In this document: piece after piece, positions 53,665 to 63,601 of the stretch
Layout of the letters: every line of letters starts with the position of its first letter
Numbering within the stretch: position 1 is the stretch's first letter
Translations under genes and position numbers: made by a program
Notes under the pieces: model-generated
Database searches by the model: none
What the model was told of the DNA's origin: nothing
What the model saw: only the letters and a program-made list of their open reading frames with translations
DNA from: Euborellia annulipes
Lineage: Eukaryota > Arthropoda > Insecta > Dermaptera > Anisolabididae
DNA length: 64,000 bases
Assembly (NCBI GenBank): GCA_023213315.1
Contig: JAKCPI010002754.1
Location: 34,619-98,618 of the forward strand
Direction of reading: 5' to 3'

Positions 53665-54545
53665 CAATTTTGAAGCTTTCGAGCTCAATTTTTTTTTTTA
53701 ATTAAAGCTATTTAAAATGTTTACAACTTATAGAAGCCCTTTTTTTGATTTTCGAAAAAATAAATTTTTTTTTTAGATTAATCGCGTTAAAGAAAATATA
53801 TTTTTAAAAAATTCGCTCTATATCTCAATTTTTTACTCTTAATTAATTAGCTGGAATCTTTAAAATGAAATCGAATAAATCCCTTGTATCCCTTTGGAAA
53901 AAAACTAACGCCTAGAGTAAGGGAATGTTTTCCTGGCCCAGAAGAAAATTCTAAGATGTCTGGCTGGGATTAGTTCCCGGGAAAGCTGCAGGGAGCTTTT
54001 TGGAAAATATGGGATTCTCACAGTGCCGGCTCTCTACATCTTTGAAATCTGTGTCAGAACCTACCGGCATAGGAGTGCATTTGTCGTCGGAGAGGATTTA
54101 CACGAACATGACACAAGAGGATCCAGAGATCTAAGGGCCCCAAGAACGAGGCTGGTGTTGGGAGATAAATCGGCAGAAGCAGTGGGACCTAAAATATTTA
54201 ATATGCTCCCAAGGCAAATAAAGGAAGCTGTTAATCAAGACATCTTCAAAAAAAGACTGAAGAGACATTTAATTGGAAAAACCATCTACTCACTGGAAGA
54301 CTTTTTTATTGTAAATTCCTCTGCTATGTAATTTATGTTATTTTGTCATGTGTGTATTATGCCATGTTATAAACGTCACTATATAAATGTTATAAAATCA
54401 ATGAATATTATAAATGCTATGTATAAATTTTGACGCTTTCATACACAAGACTTTGTGTCCACAGAAAAGAAAATAAAGAATAATAATAATAATAATAACT
54501 CGGTAGTGAATGTCCTTCTAACCTCTTTTCGAAACGCGCACCTTA
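53665..54545 (+). repeat. dispersed repeat R, filled by a LINE end
   Basis: 53665-53918 and 54500-54545 together match 9100-9490. The join is within CGCC..AGAGTAA / CTCGGTAGT. About 580 bp of LINE 3' end sits between. Confidence 0.75.
53921..54499 (+). pseudogene. 5'-truncated LINE: C-terminus of reverse transcriptase protein
   Basis: A frame open from 53921 to 54331 reads LAQKKILRCLAGISSRESC, then GKYGILTVPALYIFEICV, RTYRHRSAF, a basic region, and GPKIFNMLPRQIKEAV ... FKKRLKRHLIGKTIYS. This is the region after the catalytic domain in Jockey/CR1/RTE-type LINE proteins (the (N)xLPxxIk...F-K-x-x-L-K motif). The catalytic FADD box is missing. A 3' region and (AAT)n tail (54479-54499) follow. 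It starts with no ATG: the usual 5' truncation at insertion. Confidence 0.75.
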
Positions 54546-54933
54546 AGGGAAAGGATAATCTTTTATACGGGCCGATGAATAAAAAAGTCTTCCTAGTACA
54601 TAACAATATACGGAATGATATACATTCACTGAGTTTTATGCCTAAGAGCTGCGAAATCTCTGGTTGGTGACCCCGAGCAATCAACGCGTGGAACGTCCCC
54701 CGGTAGCTATCGGAATTATGCATTTTTAAAAATTTGTAAAATAATTGCTTGTAGCTGGGAATGAGGACGATTCAGGACCGAAACTAGGAGATTTTTTAAA
54801 GGGGGCAAAATTTAATTTGCCGCCCCCTCCTTAAAATTTTCTATACAAAATTCATATCATTTTACCTTTTTTTTTTTTCTTTTAGTAAATCTTTCTTTAA
54901 TTGCTGCCCCCCTGATATCTGCCGCCCGGGGCC
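54546..54933. other. no gene seen; TE debris
   Basis: Includes CTCTGGTTGGTGACCCCGAG (about 54658), which recurs inverted near 63030 (TTGCCCGGGGTCACCAATTC), and GGGGGCAAAATTTAATTTGC with GCCGCCC, like the MITE inside 25805-26349. Confidence 0.35.
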
Positions 54934-55526
54934 TTCGGTAATCGAAAGTTGAGTTCTGTGCTTGTCACACCAGATTTTTTGTGTCGACATATATTTAGTT
55001 TCCGATAGTACGATAGATTCGTGAGATGTAAAATTTATAAACATGGGTAAATATTTATTTATATTTTGTTATTTCTCATATCTTTCGAATGAAGTACAAG
55101 AGTAAAGTGGTCTTCAGAAGATTTTAATGGCAAAATGAGAAAATACATTTTAAAGAGCATCTAAATAATTCATGAATTTAAAAAAAATCTTTGGAGCGAA
55201 TTTTGAGAAAATAAAAAAAAAAAACTGAAAAAGCTACATCAGTAAAGTACTAGTACTCTTCGGCCGATTTTGATTAGAAGCTTATTTTCACGGTCCAGGA
55301 GGGTACAAAACTTAAATATAAAATTTCAACCTCCTAGCTCAATTCCTTCATGCTTAAAATTGAACACAAACACACACAGACAGACCATGTCGCGAAAACC
55401 ACTTTTTTGAATTCAGGGGACCTCAAAACGTGTATATCCATCAAAATCTCGACATCGAATATTTTGATATGAATCCAATACTTTCTCTCTCTATATATTA
55501 ACATATATAGAGGTAAGAGAAAGATT
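54934..55526 (+). repeat. family A repeat, half palindrome
   Basis: Begins at CCTTCGGTAATCGAAAGTTG, the second arm of the palindrome; contains AAAGTACTAGTACT, ACACACACAGACAGACC, CATGTCGCGAAAACCAC and the end GGTAAGAGAAAGATT. The X-box region is deleted. Confidence 0.75.
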
Positions 55527-55610
55527 TTATATATATCTTAAAGCTTCAGTTCAAGGAGGGTTTTTACCCCCCCCCCTCTCTAGAAGACTGTCCTAAACAG
55601 GCTTGGTGGG

Positions 55611-55721
55611 AATAAAAGTTTCTGTTTTGAATATCCGTAAATGTTTATGCGACTCTATAAAATCAGAATCCTTGGTATTATTATCGATAATAAAATACTT
55701 AATTTGAATGAAAAACAAAAC
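55611..55721. repeat. 111-bp segment shared with 19478-19586
   Basis: AATAAAAGTTTCTGTTTTGA, CGACTCTATAAAATCAGAAT and ATTATTATCGATAATAAAAT occur in the same order in both places with three substitutions. The nature of the family is unknown. Confidence 0.75.
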
Positions 55722-57126
55722 AATACTCTATGAATTCATTTCTATTCTTAAATCTCTGCTCCGGAACCATAAAAAAAAAACAAAAATCTCGGGAGTGGGG
55801 GAAAATCTTCTCTATAGGTGGGTTTCTCCCAGAATCAATCGAATCGATTAATGATGATTTTATTTTAAATAACAAGTTTTCAAATTAACATCATCACAAA
55901 GAGGAGAGATTGTCTAATTAACGCCGGTGACGTCACACTGTTCGTTTATTAATTAAGTATTATCTACTTAGCATCTTTTACAGATACTTTTGGTGTGTTA
56001 TTAATTAAACGTAAGAACATTAACAAAATCAATTTATCATTCGAGAGTTAAAGGAAAGGATTAAAAAAATAAATAAGACCTATGAGTTTTTTTACTTTCT
56101 CTTACCTATGTATATATGTAATATATATATAGAGAGAAAGTATTGGATTCATGTCAAAAATTCGATGTCGAGATTTTGATGGATCTTCACGTTTTGAGGT
56201 CCCCTGAATCCAAAAAAGTGGTTTTCGCGACATGGTCTGTCTGTGTGTCTGTGTGTGTTCAATTTAAAGCATGAAGGAATTGGGCTAGGAGGTTGAAATT
56301 TTATATTTAAGTTAGGCACCCCCATGGGACGTGACACGAAGCTTTCAAACAAAATCGGCCAAAGAGTACTAGTATTTTACTGATGCACTTTTTCAGTTTT
56401 TTTCGATTTTCTCAAAATTCGCTCAACAATTTTGTTTAAAATTCAAACAAAACCCGAGTCGAAATCGAACGCCTGGTTTGAACCTTTTAGTCCTGAATTC
56501 CCTTGTTATTTGATAGGATGTTATTTATTTACAATTTTGTGAAAGCCTACTGATTCTACCAGGAGAATTAGAAGATTCAAACCAGTACTTGAACGCCTGG
56601 TTTGAACCTTTTAGTCCTCAATTCCTTTGTTATTTGATAGTATTAAAATTTGGTTAAAGCCTACTAAACCTACCAGGAGAATTTGAAGGTTCAAACCAGT
56701 ACTTGAACGCCTGGCTTGAACCTTGCAGTCTTCAATTGAGGACTAGAAGGTTCAAGCCAGGCGTTCGATTTTGACTCTGGAAGTACTGGTTTGAATCTTC
56801 TAATCCTCTCGGGTAAAAATTAAAAACAGTGCGATCTCAGCGCCAAAGCTTTAGTAGATGACCACCTTTCATTTTCTTTCATTCCTTGGATATTTTGATT
56901 TATTATCGATAAAAAAGAAGTAAGTTTTAAGTTTTATTTTCATTTTTTTTCATTAATTTTCTTTATTATTATTAATTATTTTTATTTATTTAAGGGTCAA
57001 CGTTATAAAAACAAGCCAAAACAAAATGATAAGGTTAGCTGTTATTTTTATTTTTATTTTTTTTTTATATAGATGTAATCTTATATTCTATTTAATTTTT
57101 TCAATTATATTCATTATAAATTTTAG

Positions 57127-57560
57127 TTGTAAAAACACATTGGCCTGAAGAAGCCACTTTAATTTTAATAAATGAATACAAGGAAAAAATTTCTATATAC
57201 GCCCCTGACATTGGCCATCATGTCATTTTGAAAGGTAAGAAGACAAATTAAAAAAGATTATAAATTTATAAAATTAATTTATATATTTTTCACATTTCCA
57301 GAGAACTAAAAGAAGTTCTTACTGAAAAGAAAAATATTTTTCCACATGTGATAGCTGATGGTATAGGCCTACATATACAGTCAAGATAAAAATTAATGTG
57401 ATTTATTTTAGAGATGGAAACTTATTTTTACATCCATATTTTCTTTAAAACAATTTCAGTAATGAATCTCCAGAAATATTGGAATCGACACGAAGAGCAA
57501 TTGGAATTTTTAAAATTTTTTAAAGATATGTTAACTTATTCTCGAATTAAAGAAAATTGA
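57127..57560 (+). CDS. Myb/SANT-like DNA-binding protein of a transposon (partial, spliced)
   Basis: Exon 57127-57234 (after AAATTTTAG, before GTAAGA) reads VKTHWPEEATLILINEYKEK and on, the first helix pattern of Myb/SANT/MADF-like domains (W..EE...L...Y). Exon 57304-57360 reads ELKEVLTEKKNIFPHVIAD. Exon 57412-57560 is open for 48 codons and ends KYWNRHEEQLEFLKFFKDML ... stop at 57558-57560, a typical charged C-terminal helix. Joining at AG|AACTAA and TTTTAG|AGATGG keeps one frame through both introns (69 and 51 bp). The first exon was not found, and the helix-three block (usually C..RWK.L) is unclear; CDLF-stop-RWKL is read through the last acceptor, so the last exon may be mis-set. Function is inferred: binding of element ends. 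Confidence 0.5.
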
Positions 57561-57654
57561 TATTTAAACAAAAAATATTATTTTATTTAAAGAATAATTT
57601 GATTTTCCTTTTATTTAAGAATTTAATTGTAGCGAAATGAAGAGCAAAACGTGA

Positions 57655-57822
57655 AGATCCATCAAAACATCAAAAAACAGACCATGTCGCGAAAACCACT
57701 TTTTTGGATTCAGGGGACCTCAAAACGTGAAGATCCATCAAAATCTCGACATCGAATTTTTGACATGAATCCAATACTTTCTCTCTATATATATTAACAT
57801 ATATAGATGTAAGAGAAAGTAA
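57655..57822 (+). repeat. family A outer-end fragment inside the TIR element
   Basis: ACCATGTCGCGAAAACCACT, GGGGACCTCAAAACGTGAAG, CAATACTTTCTCTCTATATA and TGTAAGAGAAAGTAAA. The phrase AACGTGAAGATCCATCAAAA is also present once more just before (57648), a small duplication at its edge. Confidence 0.7.
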
Positions 57823-57857
57823 AAAATTTCGAATGTGGAGTGCCAAGTTGTATAAAT

Positions 57858-58055
57858 TAGCAAAGAGATATGCTTGTTTTTTGGCAATGAGAAAAATAAC
57901 TTTTAGAGTGTTTTCTTCAAATATTTCGATGGCATTTAATAGGACTTCTTCATCAGCGGTGAAGTGCTATTAAATGTCTTCGAAATATTTGAAGAAAACA
58001 CTCTAAAAGTTATTTTTCTCATTGCCAAAAAACAAGCATACCTCTTTGCTAATCT
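57858..58055. repeat. foldback of ~95-bp arms with hammerhead-like core
   Basis: AGCAAAGAGATATGCTTGTT, AGTGTTTTCTTCAAATATTT recurs inverted as AAATATTTGAAGAAAACACT, ...ACAAGCATACCTCTTTGCT. In the centre the minus strand reads CTGATGA, A, GAAGTCC...GCCATC, GAAATAT. Stem II pairing is weak. Confidence 0.7.
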
Positions 58056-58558
58056 AACAAAATTATCAGAACTTTTTTGTCACTCTGTATATATGTATAT
58101 AAACAAATTCTAAATGAGAATTTATAGGCCTAAACTAGGATTCCAGCATTCAGTACTGCTGGTCGTAATAGTAGATCTGGTAGACTTAAACTAGTATTTC
58201 GAATACCTGGTCTGAGTCTAAACATGTCAAAAAGGGACATAAGTAGACTTGTTAGAACCAAACCAGACTATCAAATTTCCATAGAAACCATGCTTTCAAA
58301 TCCTAGTTTGATTCTGTTAAGTCTACTTAGACAACAATTAGATTCTGAGGTTTTGTAGACTCAAACCAGGCGTTCGATTTCGACTCGGGAAATCAATTAT
58401 TTTTTAGATGCTTTTTAAAATGTATATTCTCATTTTGACATTGAAATCTTCTGAAGACCACTTTACTCTTGTATTTCATAGGAAGAAAAGGAGAAATGGT
58501 AACAAAATATAAATATTTTCCCATACTTATAATTTTTACTTTAATTCTAAAATAATCC

Positions 58559-59743
58559 ACGGGGCGTGATGTAGAGGTTAGCGTGCTAACCTCGTATACC
58601 AAAGTCGCGGGTTCGGACCCCAGGCAGTCCGATGATTTTATTTAAGTCAATTGGATACCAAATGGCTTAAATAAGAATGCCCCCAATATGTTGTAACGAG
58701 AAAACTGGCTTCTCCAGGAAACATCAATAAAAAAAGCAACAATTAGGAAATAACAATAGATTTATTTTTCTGATTTGGTTACAACAATGATGATTCTCGG
58801 TCGTTGGCTCCGCTTCAACGCCGGTATAGGGGTGTACAAGTATCTGCTAATACGCTTCTTTGAGACTACCAAAAGCATTGAGATTAATTTATAAACAATG
58901 ATTTAAGATATTGCCAGATTATATTTGAAATAAAATAATTAGAGTTTATAGTTTATAATATGCGAATTTAGTTTAGTGGATTAATTTGGGAGGGGAAAAA
59001 CGTTGTAGACTCATCTGATGTTGAGGCAGTATCCTTTCGATCCAGACTGGAACACTGCTGGGCTCGGAAGGTCTCGTTCGAGGGCCCGCGGCCATGGTTA
59101 GCCCGTTTGGAAGAAGACGCCGTATTTGATAATTGGAGCATCTCCAACTGGATGATGGTCCAGGGAGATCATTGGTGAAGTGCAACACTACTATGTGGTT
59201 GCTGAGGGAGGAGGCTGAGCCTCATAATAAAACTTTGGGATGTACCAAGAGCGGAGGTACATGCGATGTGCATGGTTTGGCGTCCGGGCGATGAGTGAAT
59301 TAAGAGAGCGCCCCGGGGGTTTGCATTGGCTTGTAGGGGGTCTCTTTGTTTACCACACGGATTCTTACTTATAAAAAAAAATTAATTAATTTAAATAATA
59401 AATTTGAAATGATTATTTTTTAAATAAATCTGTTTGTTGAAATATTAAATTAAATAAATTGAATTTATAAAATTGAAGAAATTGTTCATTAATGAAAGAT
59501 TTAAATATTAGTAAAAAATAATTAAATTAATTTGGGGGTCCAGGGACTGACATCATTCTAATTACTCAATGCTTTGGTGAAAACTTAATCTTCTAATTTT
59601 AATAAAATAATTGGGAAACCGGGAAATGGTTATACCATTACAATGTATATTAATCAATAACGGATATCGTCAAAGTCTTATCTGGCCTGAGTTGCCGAAA
59701 AGACTGTGTGAATGACAAAAAAGAGTGAGTTAAAAAAAAAAAA
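58559..59743 (+). repeat. S1 SINE interrupted by an LTR-like insertion
   Basis: Head at 58559-58688 (GGGGCGTGATGTAGAGGTTA, box B GGGTTCGGACCCC, ATTTTATTTAAGTC) and tail at about 59632-59743 (ATAACGGATATCGTCAAAGT, GGCCTGAGTTGCCGAAAAGA, A run). The flanks ATTCTAAAATAA and ATTCTAATATAA are a target duplication with one mismatch, falling in the host A repeat. Confidence 0.8.
58689..59631 (-). mobile_element. possible solo LTR in the SINE
   Basis: On the minus strand the ~940-bp insert begins TGTAATGGTATAACC and ends CTCGTTACAACA, TG...CA as in LTRs, with AATAAA in AGAAAAATAAATCTATTG about 65 bases before the end. No second LTR or protein is present. The target duplication is not clean (AATAT and AATGT at best), so a TIR element is possible. 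Confidence 0.4.
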
Positions 59744-59805
59744 AATTCTAATATAACGGTGAATATTAGAGAAAGTTGTGTGCTGTGCGACTGTCACACC
59801 AGATT

Positions 59806-60574
59806 TTTATTATTAAATTACGAGAGAGATTTTGTTTAATTTTCCAACCTCTTGTTAAAGTAGGTTATATAAAATTTTTATACATTTCCGTAAGGTAAAA
59901 CGCCATATAAATTAATTTGATAGCTCTACGAATGTTTTTGCGTTTATACAGGAATAAAAAAAATAATAGCTCGTAAAGAACAAGGCCTATGAATGTTTCC
60001 GTCTCAATTAAACCTTCGTCTTACACGATTATGGTTTGAAAATAATAAAAAATAAATAAACCTGGCTTTTGTTTTTTACCATGTTTGTGAATTGTGCAGG
60101 TCAGGTCCCCCCCCCCCCCCCGCCGTTGAATTTCGTTCGCCTCTCTTTATCTCTTTCTTGGGTAATGCATTCTTCAATGCCATAGTGTCAAACTGGGAAA
60201 TGGCAAATTTTATATCAGAGAGAAATAAAAGTTTTGATGTTTTGACAAGTATTTAGAGAATTTAAATAGAAACCTCATTGATCACTAGAGACCGGATTTT
60301 AAGCAAAATGCTTATTGCTCAATTTTATAAGCAACCATTAGATATTTAATTTCTATACGAATTAGGAAAAACTAAGTGCATTGAGATTGCATTTTTTATG
60401 CTTTTTTTGCTTTTTTTGAGTTTTCATGCTTTTTTTTCCCTTTCATGCTTATTTGAACTTATTTTACGAATATTTATAATTTTTTTTTTTTTTTATTAAA
60501 AAACACACTTTTTTCCCATTCACACACGCATACACCAGGGACGTATATAAGGGGGGAGGTGGCCCGCCCCCCCC

Positions 60575-60606
<32 letters not shown>

Positions 60607-60875
60607 AAAACCCCGCAGTGCGAAAAATATAGCCCTGGAAAAAAAATTTTTTCATCAGGGTGAAAAATTTGGTTCCGCAAAAACAAAAATTTTTCGCAAT
60701 TTTTCTTTAAAAAAAAAAATTTGTATACGCCATTGGAATGAGTAAAAATTGCTTATTAGATGCTTTTTTTCAACTTTTATGCTTATTTAACAACTTATTA
60801 TTCAAGATTTTTATGCTTTTTTAAGCACTTTTTTTCCATTTTTTTATGCTTTTTTGTCCGGTCTCTATTGATCAC
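59806..60875. other. no gene seen; homopolymer-rich
   Basis: C run at 60107, A run at 60576-60600, several GCTTTTTT steps (60390-60460 and 60760-60860), and CAGGGACGTATATAAGGGGG at 60536 with TATACGCCATTGG at 60724 as possible MITE ends. GACCGG near 60288 and CCGGTCTCTATTGATCAC near 60857 repeat inverted and may bound a larger element. Confidence 0.35.
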
Positions 60876-61384
60876 TTTTACTTTCTCTTACCTATTATTC
60901 TCCACGCAAATATTATTATAGAGAGAAAGTATTGGATTTATGTCAAAAATTCGATATTGAGATTTTCATGGATATACACGTTTTGAGGTCCCCTGTGTCC
61001 TAAAAAGTGGTTTTTTTTCCCGACATGGTCTCTCTCTCTGTGTGTGTCTGTGAATAAAATATTTCAAAAACGAAAAGAGTTAAGAAGTTGAAATTTCATA
61101 TTTAAGTTAGGCACCCCCTTGAGGGATGAAAATAAACTTTTGAACAAAATCGGTCAAAAAGTACTAGTACTTTACTGATGTACTTTTTCAGTTTTTTTCG
61201 ATTTTCTCAAAATTCCCTCCAAGAATTTTTTGTTTTAATTCATAAATCAACTATTTTTTAGATGCTCTTTAAAATGTATATTCTCATTTTGCCATTGAAA
61301 TCTTCTGAAGACCACTTTACTCTTGTACTTCATAGGAAAGATAGGAGAAATGGTTGCCATGTTAACAAAATATAAGTATTTTCT
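60876..61384 (-). repeat. family A repeat, palindrome missing
   Basis: TTTTACTTTCTCTTACCTAT, GAGAGAAAGTATTGGATTTA, AAGTACTAGTACTTTACTGATG, altered X-box GTTGCCATGTTAAC near 61354; joined to Helitron H1 at TCTATATATATATAT. Confidence 0.75.
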
Positions 61385-61385
61385 A

Positions 61386-61690
61386 ATCTATATATATATA
61401 TATATATAATTCACTAATCCGTCTGTCCGTCTGTCAGCCCGTTAGTCACGCTCTATTTAGGCAACTTCCCGTTGGAATTTTGAAATGAAATTTTTTATGC
61501 ATAAAGAGGACCTTCTTGGGATTACAGGAAACTTATTTTCATCCTGAAATTCCCATAACTTTTGAGTTATTAATTTTTAAAGTTACGATTTCTCCCATAG
61601 GAAATGTAAAGAGAAATATTTATGTATTCTTTTCATTTGTGTATTCCATGAATGTAAACAAATCCTCAAGCAGGCACTGGATTGGAATAG
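61386..61690 (+). mobile_element. Helitron H1, 5' part
   Basis: TCTATATATATATATATAAT, CCGTCTGTCCGTCTGTCA, GCAACTTCCCGTTGGAATTT, AATCCTCAAGCAGGCACTGG. The 3' hairpin end is absent, so it is truncated by or joined to the SINE that follows. Confidence 0.65.
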
Positions 61691-61698
61691 AATAATAA

Positions 61699-61976
61699 TA
61701 ATTTTTTTTTTTTTTTTTTTTTAAACATTCACACTTTTTTTCTCATTCACACTCACACTCACACACACATTCACAGAGTCTTTTCGGCAACTTAGGCCAT
61801 TTAAGACTTTGACGATAACCGTTGTAAGTAATATATAAATTGTAGGTTCAGGCATTTCTATTTAAGCCATCTGGTATCCAAATGGCTTAAATAAAATCAT
61901 CGGACTGCCTGGGTCCGAACCCGCGACGTTTGGTATAGGAGGTAGGCACGCTACCTACTACGCCACACCCGGGGGC
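61699..61976 (-). repeat. S1 SINE
   Basis: Minus strand: CCCCCGGGTGTGGCGTAGTA, box B GGGTTCGGACCC, ATTTTATTTAAGCCATTTGG, GGCCTAAGTTGCCGAAAAGA, GTGTGAGTGTGAGTG and an A run (T run at 61701-61721). Confidence 0.85.
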
Positions 61977-62046
61977 TAATTTTCTTTTAATTATATTATA
62001 AGGACATTGGCCAAAAAAATGAATACTTTTGCTTATTATCCGTTTA

Positions 62047-62097
62047 TTTGTAGATATTTCGATTCTAATGGTATAGAATCATCCTCAGTACAATCAA
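62047..62097 (-). ncRNA. hammerhead-like motif with altered stem III
   Basis: Minus strand: TTGTA, CTGAGGA, T, stem II GATTCTA...TAGAATC (seven perfect pairs), GAAATATC, TACAA. Stem I pairs over five positions. ATAT replaces ACGT but is still self-complementary, as a paired stem III would need. AATAAA follows in TACAAATAAACGG. Confidence 0.45.
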
Positions 62098-62167
62098 CAG
62101 ATGTTTTGCAAATTGTTAACTCTTCCCATCCAATATGACAAAACAGCTGCGCATTCCATGAATGCAA

Positions 62168-62360
62168 TTTTCATAATGATTATTAAATAAAATCGTCGGA
62201 CTGCCTGGGGTCCGAACCCGCGACGTTTGGTATACCAAATGACTTAAATAAGAATGTCTGGACCCCAATAAATATATATTAATAAATTATGAGTATCGTT
62301 TAACTCTTAAATGGCCTAAGTTGCCTAAAAGACTGTGTGTATGTGTCTGTGAATGTGTGA
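62168..62360. repeat. rearranged S1 SINE
   Basis: The head is on the minus strand (GGACTGCCTGGGGTCCGAAC, GCGACGTTTGGTATA) but from CCAAATGACTTAAATAAGAA onward body and tail are on the plus strand (GGCCTAAGTTGCCTAAAAGA). An inversion at the ATACCAAA-like symmetry explains it. Confidence 0.65.
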
Positions 62361-63090
62361 GTGAGTGGAAAAAAGTGTGTATTTATTTGTAGGTAAATTT
62401 TAAGAAAAAAAAAATGTTTACCCCCCTCCCCTCCCCAAGAAAAAGTTGAAATGACGCCACTGTGCACCCGTACTTGCTCTCTTCCATTCTATAAATAATT
62501 TTAATTCCAATGGACACCTGAGCGTTCTGGTTGCATATGCTCAAGGCTCAAGTGGCTGTGGCGCCCACTCTACTAATTTTGTTGAATGTTTCTTTCTAAA
62601 GATCGAATGAATGTTTAAGTGTCAGGGGCTAGAAGAGCAGGCAGGCAGGCAACAAAAGCATTGCCTCATTTCGATTTCCAGTTTGCTTTCATCCTTTTAT
62701 AGGCATAAACAAACCTTATTATTTTTTTTAAATATAAATGAATTCATTAATCTTACCTTATCTTTTGCAAGCTTGCTTGCTTGCGCATATAAATTATAAT
62801 TAAAGCTGCAAATCGAAAATATTTATGACAGCAAAAATATTTGGGAATTTTCATTTAAATTAAGAAAAATAACAACAGAGAGGTTAGAGATGACACACCG
62901 AAAGTGGATTATGTAGTTAGTAATTAAAAAAAACCTTTTCGGCTACAGAGGCTATTTAGGGGTGATAAATTTATTTATTTATTGAAAATACATAGTATCG
63001 ATGGCTACCGGGGGCCATTCCACACGCTGATTGCCCGGGGTCACCAATTCCAAAAAAAGCAAATAAAATAACTTAAAAATTATTAAAGAT
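62361..63090. other. no gene seen
   Basis: Unique-looking DNA. Short GCAGGCAGGCAGGC and GCTTGCTTGCTTGC repeats at 62638 and 62769. CGGGGGCCATTCCACACGCT, GATTGCCCGGGGTCACCAAT near 63008-63050 resembles the inverse of 54658-54705. Confidence 0.35.
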
Positions 63091-63282
63091 GAAATGAAAG
63101 AAGACTTCTATCGGCCCGAATATTTATTTTTCCTCTGTCGACGTTTCGGGGACTAAACGTCACCCATCTTCAGGACAAAGGTGTTAAAAAATTCTTTTTC
63201 TTTGGGTGACGTTTAGTCCCCGAAACGTCGACAGAGGAAAAATAAATAATTCGGGCCGATAGAAGTCTTCTTTCATTTCATC
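63091..63282. repeat. foldback bearing a well-paired hammerhead-like motif
   Basis: GATGAAATGAAAGAAGACTT, CTATCGGCCCGAATATTTAT to CGACGTTTCGGGGACTAAAC recurs inverted on the right. The left arm, minus strand, carries the complete motif (63132-63181); the right arm keeps the hairpin and GAAACGTCGACAGAGG but lacks the CTGAAGA box. Confidence 0.8.
63132..63181 (-). ncRNA. hammerhead-like ribozyme motif, second best copy
   Basis: Minus strand: CCTTTGTC, CTGAAGA, T, stem II (GGG and GAC pairing with GTC and CCC, one bulge), GAAACGTC, GACAGAGG. Stem I pairs at all eight positions (one G-U) although its sequence differs from the copy at 1578. ACGT is self-complementary; AAAATAAATAAT follows. One extra T between CTGAAGA and stem II as in all copies. 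Confidence 0.5.
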
Positions 63283-63345
63283 TTTAATCTGTATTACGGC
63301 CTTCCTCCACATTGTCTTTTAAAAATTATTATTATTATTTGAAAT

Positions 63346-63601
63346 TCCTATCGGCATCAAAGAGAGGGGAACCTTTAAGTCCCTTCCACAGGACGTGATG
63401 TCACAGCAACTCCCCTCTCCCCGTAGAGTTGCCTGGGGGCTATTGTGATGAGATCCTATATTCCAATCCAGTGTCTGCTTGAGGATTTGTTTACATTAAA
63501 TAAATATTTGTATTTAATGAAAAATCCCGCACGCCCAGGATTTGAACAGGGATCTTCTTTATAGAAGCCGACATCCGAGCCCACTACACTAGCGAGCCCC
63601 C
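63346..63601 (-). repeat. tRNA-headed SINE-2, short copy
   Basis: Minus strand: GGGGGCTCGCTAGTGTAGTG, box B GTTCAAATCCTGGGC, GACACTGGATTGGAATATAG, GGGGAGAGGGGAGTTGCTGT, CCGATAGGAATTTCAAATAA and an AAT tail. It lacks about 280 bp present in the copy at 35284-35818. Confidence 0.75.

Larger units (their letters stand above)
56453..58389 (+). mobile_element. 1.94-kb TIR element with Myb/SANT-like gene
   Basis: CCCGAGTCGAAATCGAACGC continuing CTGGTTTGA is inverted exactly at the right end (29 bp). Inside the left end, GAACGCCTGGTTTGAACC repeats three times with CCAGGAGAAT spacers; the right end has GTAGAC..AAACCAG variants. Spliced Myb/SANT-like exons lie at 57127-57560. PIF/Harbinger elements carry such a protein beside the transposase, but no DDE protein is seen here, so class is unsettled. 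Confidence 0.8.
56091..59805 (-). repeat. family A repeat split into three pieces by nested insertions
   Basis: 56091-56452 (outer end to AATTTTGTTTAAAATTCAAA), 58390-58557 (AAATCAATTATTTTTTAGAT to CCCATACTTATAATTTTTAC) and 59744-59805 (TTCTAATATAACGG to GTCACACCAGATTTT) are consecutive parts of one minus-strand copy. The gaps hold a TIR element with its own insertions and a SINE with its own insertion. Confidence 0.85.

Noticed and set aside
58973..59188. 71-codon minus-strand frame in the LTR-like insert
   Set aside because: No gag, protease or other motif; LTRs are often stop-poor by chance.
60464..60686. Poly-Phe frames on the minus strand
   Set aside because: They translate a long A run and flanking simple sequence.
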